A DNA stretch of 64,000 bases from Sulfitobacter undariae. Lineage in GTDB: Bacteria; Pseudomonadota; Alphaproteobacteria; Rhodobacterales; Rhodobacteraceae. Each line of letters starts with the position of its first letter. The first letter of the stretch is position 1. The stretch lies in assembly GCF_014196805.1 (NCBI RefSeq), contig NZ_JACIEI010000003.1, positions 62,001 to 126,000 of the forward strand, given 5' to 3'. The notes under the pieces are model-generated. The model did not search any database, was not told the DNA's origin, and saw only the letters and a list, made by a program, of their open reading frames with translations. The position numbers were made by a program, and so were the translations under genes. Below, one piece after another: positions 62,670 to 64,000 of the stretch.

Positions 62670-63554
62670 ATGAAAATACAGCAATCGACCCGTCAAATAG
62701 AACGCCGTCTTGGCGATGCAACCCGCCGCATTCTGCCAAGGCCAGTTGCTGAATTGATCATGTTCACGTTAAAGCAGGCGTGGGCCTGTCTGTTTGCCGC
62801 GCTGATGTTGGGCGGGCTTATCGTGTCGGATTTGATCTGGGACGATGCTTGGGTGATCCAGCGTTATGATGCGCTTTTTGTCTATGCAATCAGTCTGCAA
62901 GTGCTGTTTTTGATATTCAAGCTTGAGAGTTTGACAGAGGCGCGGGTGATCTTGCTGTTTCACATCACCGGCACGGCGATGGAAATATATAAAGTGAAAA
63001 TGGGCAGTTGGGCCTATCCTGAACCCGGGTTTTTCAAGCTGTGGGGCGTGCCGCTGTTTTCCGGATTTATGTATGCGTCTGTTGGGTCGTTCATGGCGCG
63101 GGTGATCCGGATTTTTGACATGCGATTTGCGCCATATCCCCCGTTTTGGATGACATTTATCCTTGGCGCGGCGATTTATCTAAATTTCTTCACGCATCAC
63201 TATATCTTTGACATACGCCTCTTGCTGTTTGCTGCGACATTTATTCTTTTTATCCGTACGCGTGTCTGGTTTCGCATCGCACAAAAATACTATTGGATGC
63301 CGCTCCCTGTGGCGGCGTTTTTCACCAGTTTCTTTTTGTGGGTTGCCGAGAATGTAGGCACAGGCACGGGCACATGGGTTTATGCAGGGACGGATGGCCT
63401 GAGTTTTGTGAGCTTGGCAAAGATGGGGTCATGGTATCTGTTGCTCTATGTCAGTTTTGTCACGGTGACATTGGTTACACGCGAGGCGCTGATCAAAGAG
63501 CCAATTAGCAATCCCAAGATCGCGGATGCCCCTTCTGGCAAGGGGCGGGAGTAG
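62670..63554 (+). CDS. DUF817 membrane protein
   Basis: 294 residues with about eight membrane segments. DUF817 hallmarks: EIYKVKMGSWAYPEPGFFKLWGVPLFSGFMYASVGSFMARVIRIFDMRF, NFFTHHYIFDIR, and WVAENVGTGTGTWVYAGTDGLSFVSLAKMGSWYLLLYVSFVTVTLV. Family function unknown. ATG 62670 lies 153 bp from divergent gatB. Confidence 0.93.
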   Translation: MKIQQSTRQIERRLGDATRRILPRPVAELIMFTLKQAWACLFAALMLGGLIVSDLIWDDAWVIQRYDALFVYAISLQVLFLIFKLESLTEARVILLFHITGTAMEIYKVKMGSWAYPEPGFFKLWGVPLFSGFMYASVGSFMARVIRIFDMRFAPYPPFWMTFILGAAIYLNFFTHHYIFDIRLLLFAATFILFIRTRVWFRIAQKYYWMPLPVAAFFTSFFLWVAENVGTGTGTWVYAGTDGLSFVSLAKMGSWYLLLYVSFVTVTLVTREALIKEPISNPKIADAPSGKGRE

Positions 63555-63736
63555 GGCCGCCATGGTGTTGTGACCAAGCAAAGGGGTACTCTAATGCCTG
63601 CTGTTAGCTGGTTGCAACAAATGCGCAGTTATGTGTCAGTTTCTTGACAAAAGCCTTGGCCCTATTGTGCGATATGGCAATTTGCGTAATTTAGTCGTAA
63701 GAGAACTGACGTTTTTCCGGTGGAGGCCAATGAGCT

Positions 63737-64000
63737 ATGCCCAAGTTACCTAATTTAACCGCAGCGGAGCCTATTCCAGCGGCGGCGCAGGCCGAAGTAG
63801 AGCGGATTCTACAGAGTGGCGATTTGTTTCGTTACACTTCTGAGGGTTCCCCCGTGGCCTTGCTGGAGGCAGAGTTTGCCCAAGCGCTGGGCAGCAAATT
63901 TGCTCTGGCGGTTTCCTCTTGCTCGGCGGCGCTGTTTTTGTCGCTGAAAGCACTGGAATTGCCACGTGATGCCAAAGTGCTGATTCCTGCGTTTACCTTT
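63737..64000 (+). CDS. DegT/DnrJ/EryC1/StrS aminotransferase family protein, 3' end outside window
   Basis: 88 codons are visible, open to the window end. The N-terminal part of a PLP-dependent sugar aminotransferase: LQSGDLFRYTSEGSPVALLEAEFAQALGSKFALAVSSCSAALFLSLKAL ... LIPAFTF, where S-CSAAL-L-L and V-IPAFTF are hallmarks. Such enzymes make amino sugars for surface polysaccharides. ATG 63737 lies 10 nt after GGAGG; a 7-codon frame (ATG 63730) overlaps it. TTGACA at 63644-63649 may be a -35 but no clear -10 at the usual spacing is seen. Confidence 0.85.
   Translation, partial: MPKLPNLTAAEPIPAAAQAEVERILQSGDLFRYTSEGSPVALLEAEFAQALGSKFALAVSSCSAALFLSLKALELPRDAKVLIPAFTF

Noticed and set aside
63730..63753. 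7-codon frame MSYAQVT overlapping the aminotransferase start
   Set aside because: It lies only 3 nt from the GGAGG, too close for good initiation; most likely chance.
1..64000. CRISPR arrays, insertion sequences or prophage genes
   Set aside because: No regularly spaced identical repeats, transposase, integrase or phage genes were seen; the 150-bp repeats at 57.5-58.1 kb are coding.

Overview
The window looks like a chromosome segment from a marine Roseobacter-group alphaproteobacterium (Rhodobacteraceae sensu lato). Pointers are the gene neighbourhoods (tRNA-Tyr beside rlmB; hisH-hisB; cobS-cobT beside a J-domain protein and BolA; DUF2484 genes between murC and murB), the long FtsZ linker, pyruvate carboxylase, a DUF1127 gene with CcsR-type hairpins, and a terminated leader RNA upstream of mraZ as described for UpsM in Rhodobacter. 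Genus cannot be fixed from what is visible.

Layout. 1-3.3 kb: a partial secreted protein, a structured leader with a 14-codon ORF, a truncated RtcB-like gene, tRNA-Tyr, rlmB, a zinc-ribbon gene that seems to start at a non-standard codon, and a CoA-binding protein. 3.4-7.1 kb: histidine genes hisE-hisF-hisA and hisB-hisH on the minus strand, split by a DUF2147 gene. 7.2-10 kb: small genes, then two near-identical tRNA-Gly(GCC) units flanking an accessory membrane acyltransferase and a decayed gene. 10-18 kb: pyruvate carboxylase, a lipoprotein, an L-lactate dehydrogenase-like enzyme and UvrD. 18.2-19 kb: two clusters of hairpins with CUCCC loops around a DUF1127 gene. 19-21 kb: Mrp and a membrane protein. 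21-44 kb: the division and cell-wall (dcw) cluster mraZ-rsmH-ftsL-ftsI-murE-murF-mraY-(ACT)-murD-[flavoprotein, peroxiredoxin]-ftsW-murG-murC-four small membrane proteins-murB-ddl-ftsQ-ftsA-ftsZ, then lpxC, bamD and recN. 48-56.7 kb: ClC channel, DUF427, aminopeptidase P, CobT/CobS, J-domain protein, BolA. 56.7-64 kb: DUF4177 protein, an HTH-TPR regulator with a tiny membrane-peptide gene, thioesterase, HPP-CBS protein, gatB, DUF817 and a partial DegT-family aminotransferase.

The dcw block makes lipid II and the divisome in one mostly overlapping set of genes. TGGG boxes with a 10-bp period (MraZ sites) and a leader terminator mark its control region. Most of the rest is ordinary core metabolism.

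The strongest candidates for something undescribed are: (i) the minus-strand unit at 57.3-59.14 kb, where an Xre-type HTH protein with 50-residue TPR-like repeats follows a 30-residue hydrophobic peptide gene under a promoter covered by AT-rich palindromes; (ii) the two CUCCC-loop hairpin clusters around the DUF1127 gene, which share an upstream palindrome; (iii) structured leaders at 440-660, before ftsW and before ddl. All functional readings of these are inference from sequence alone.
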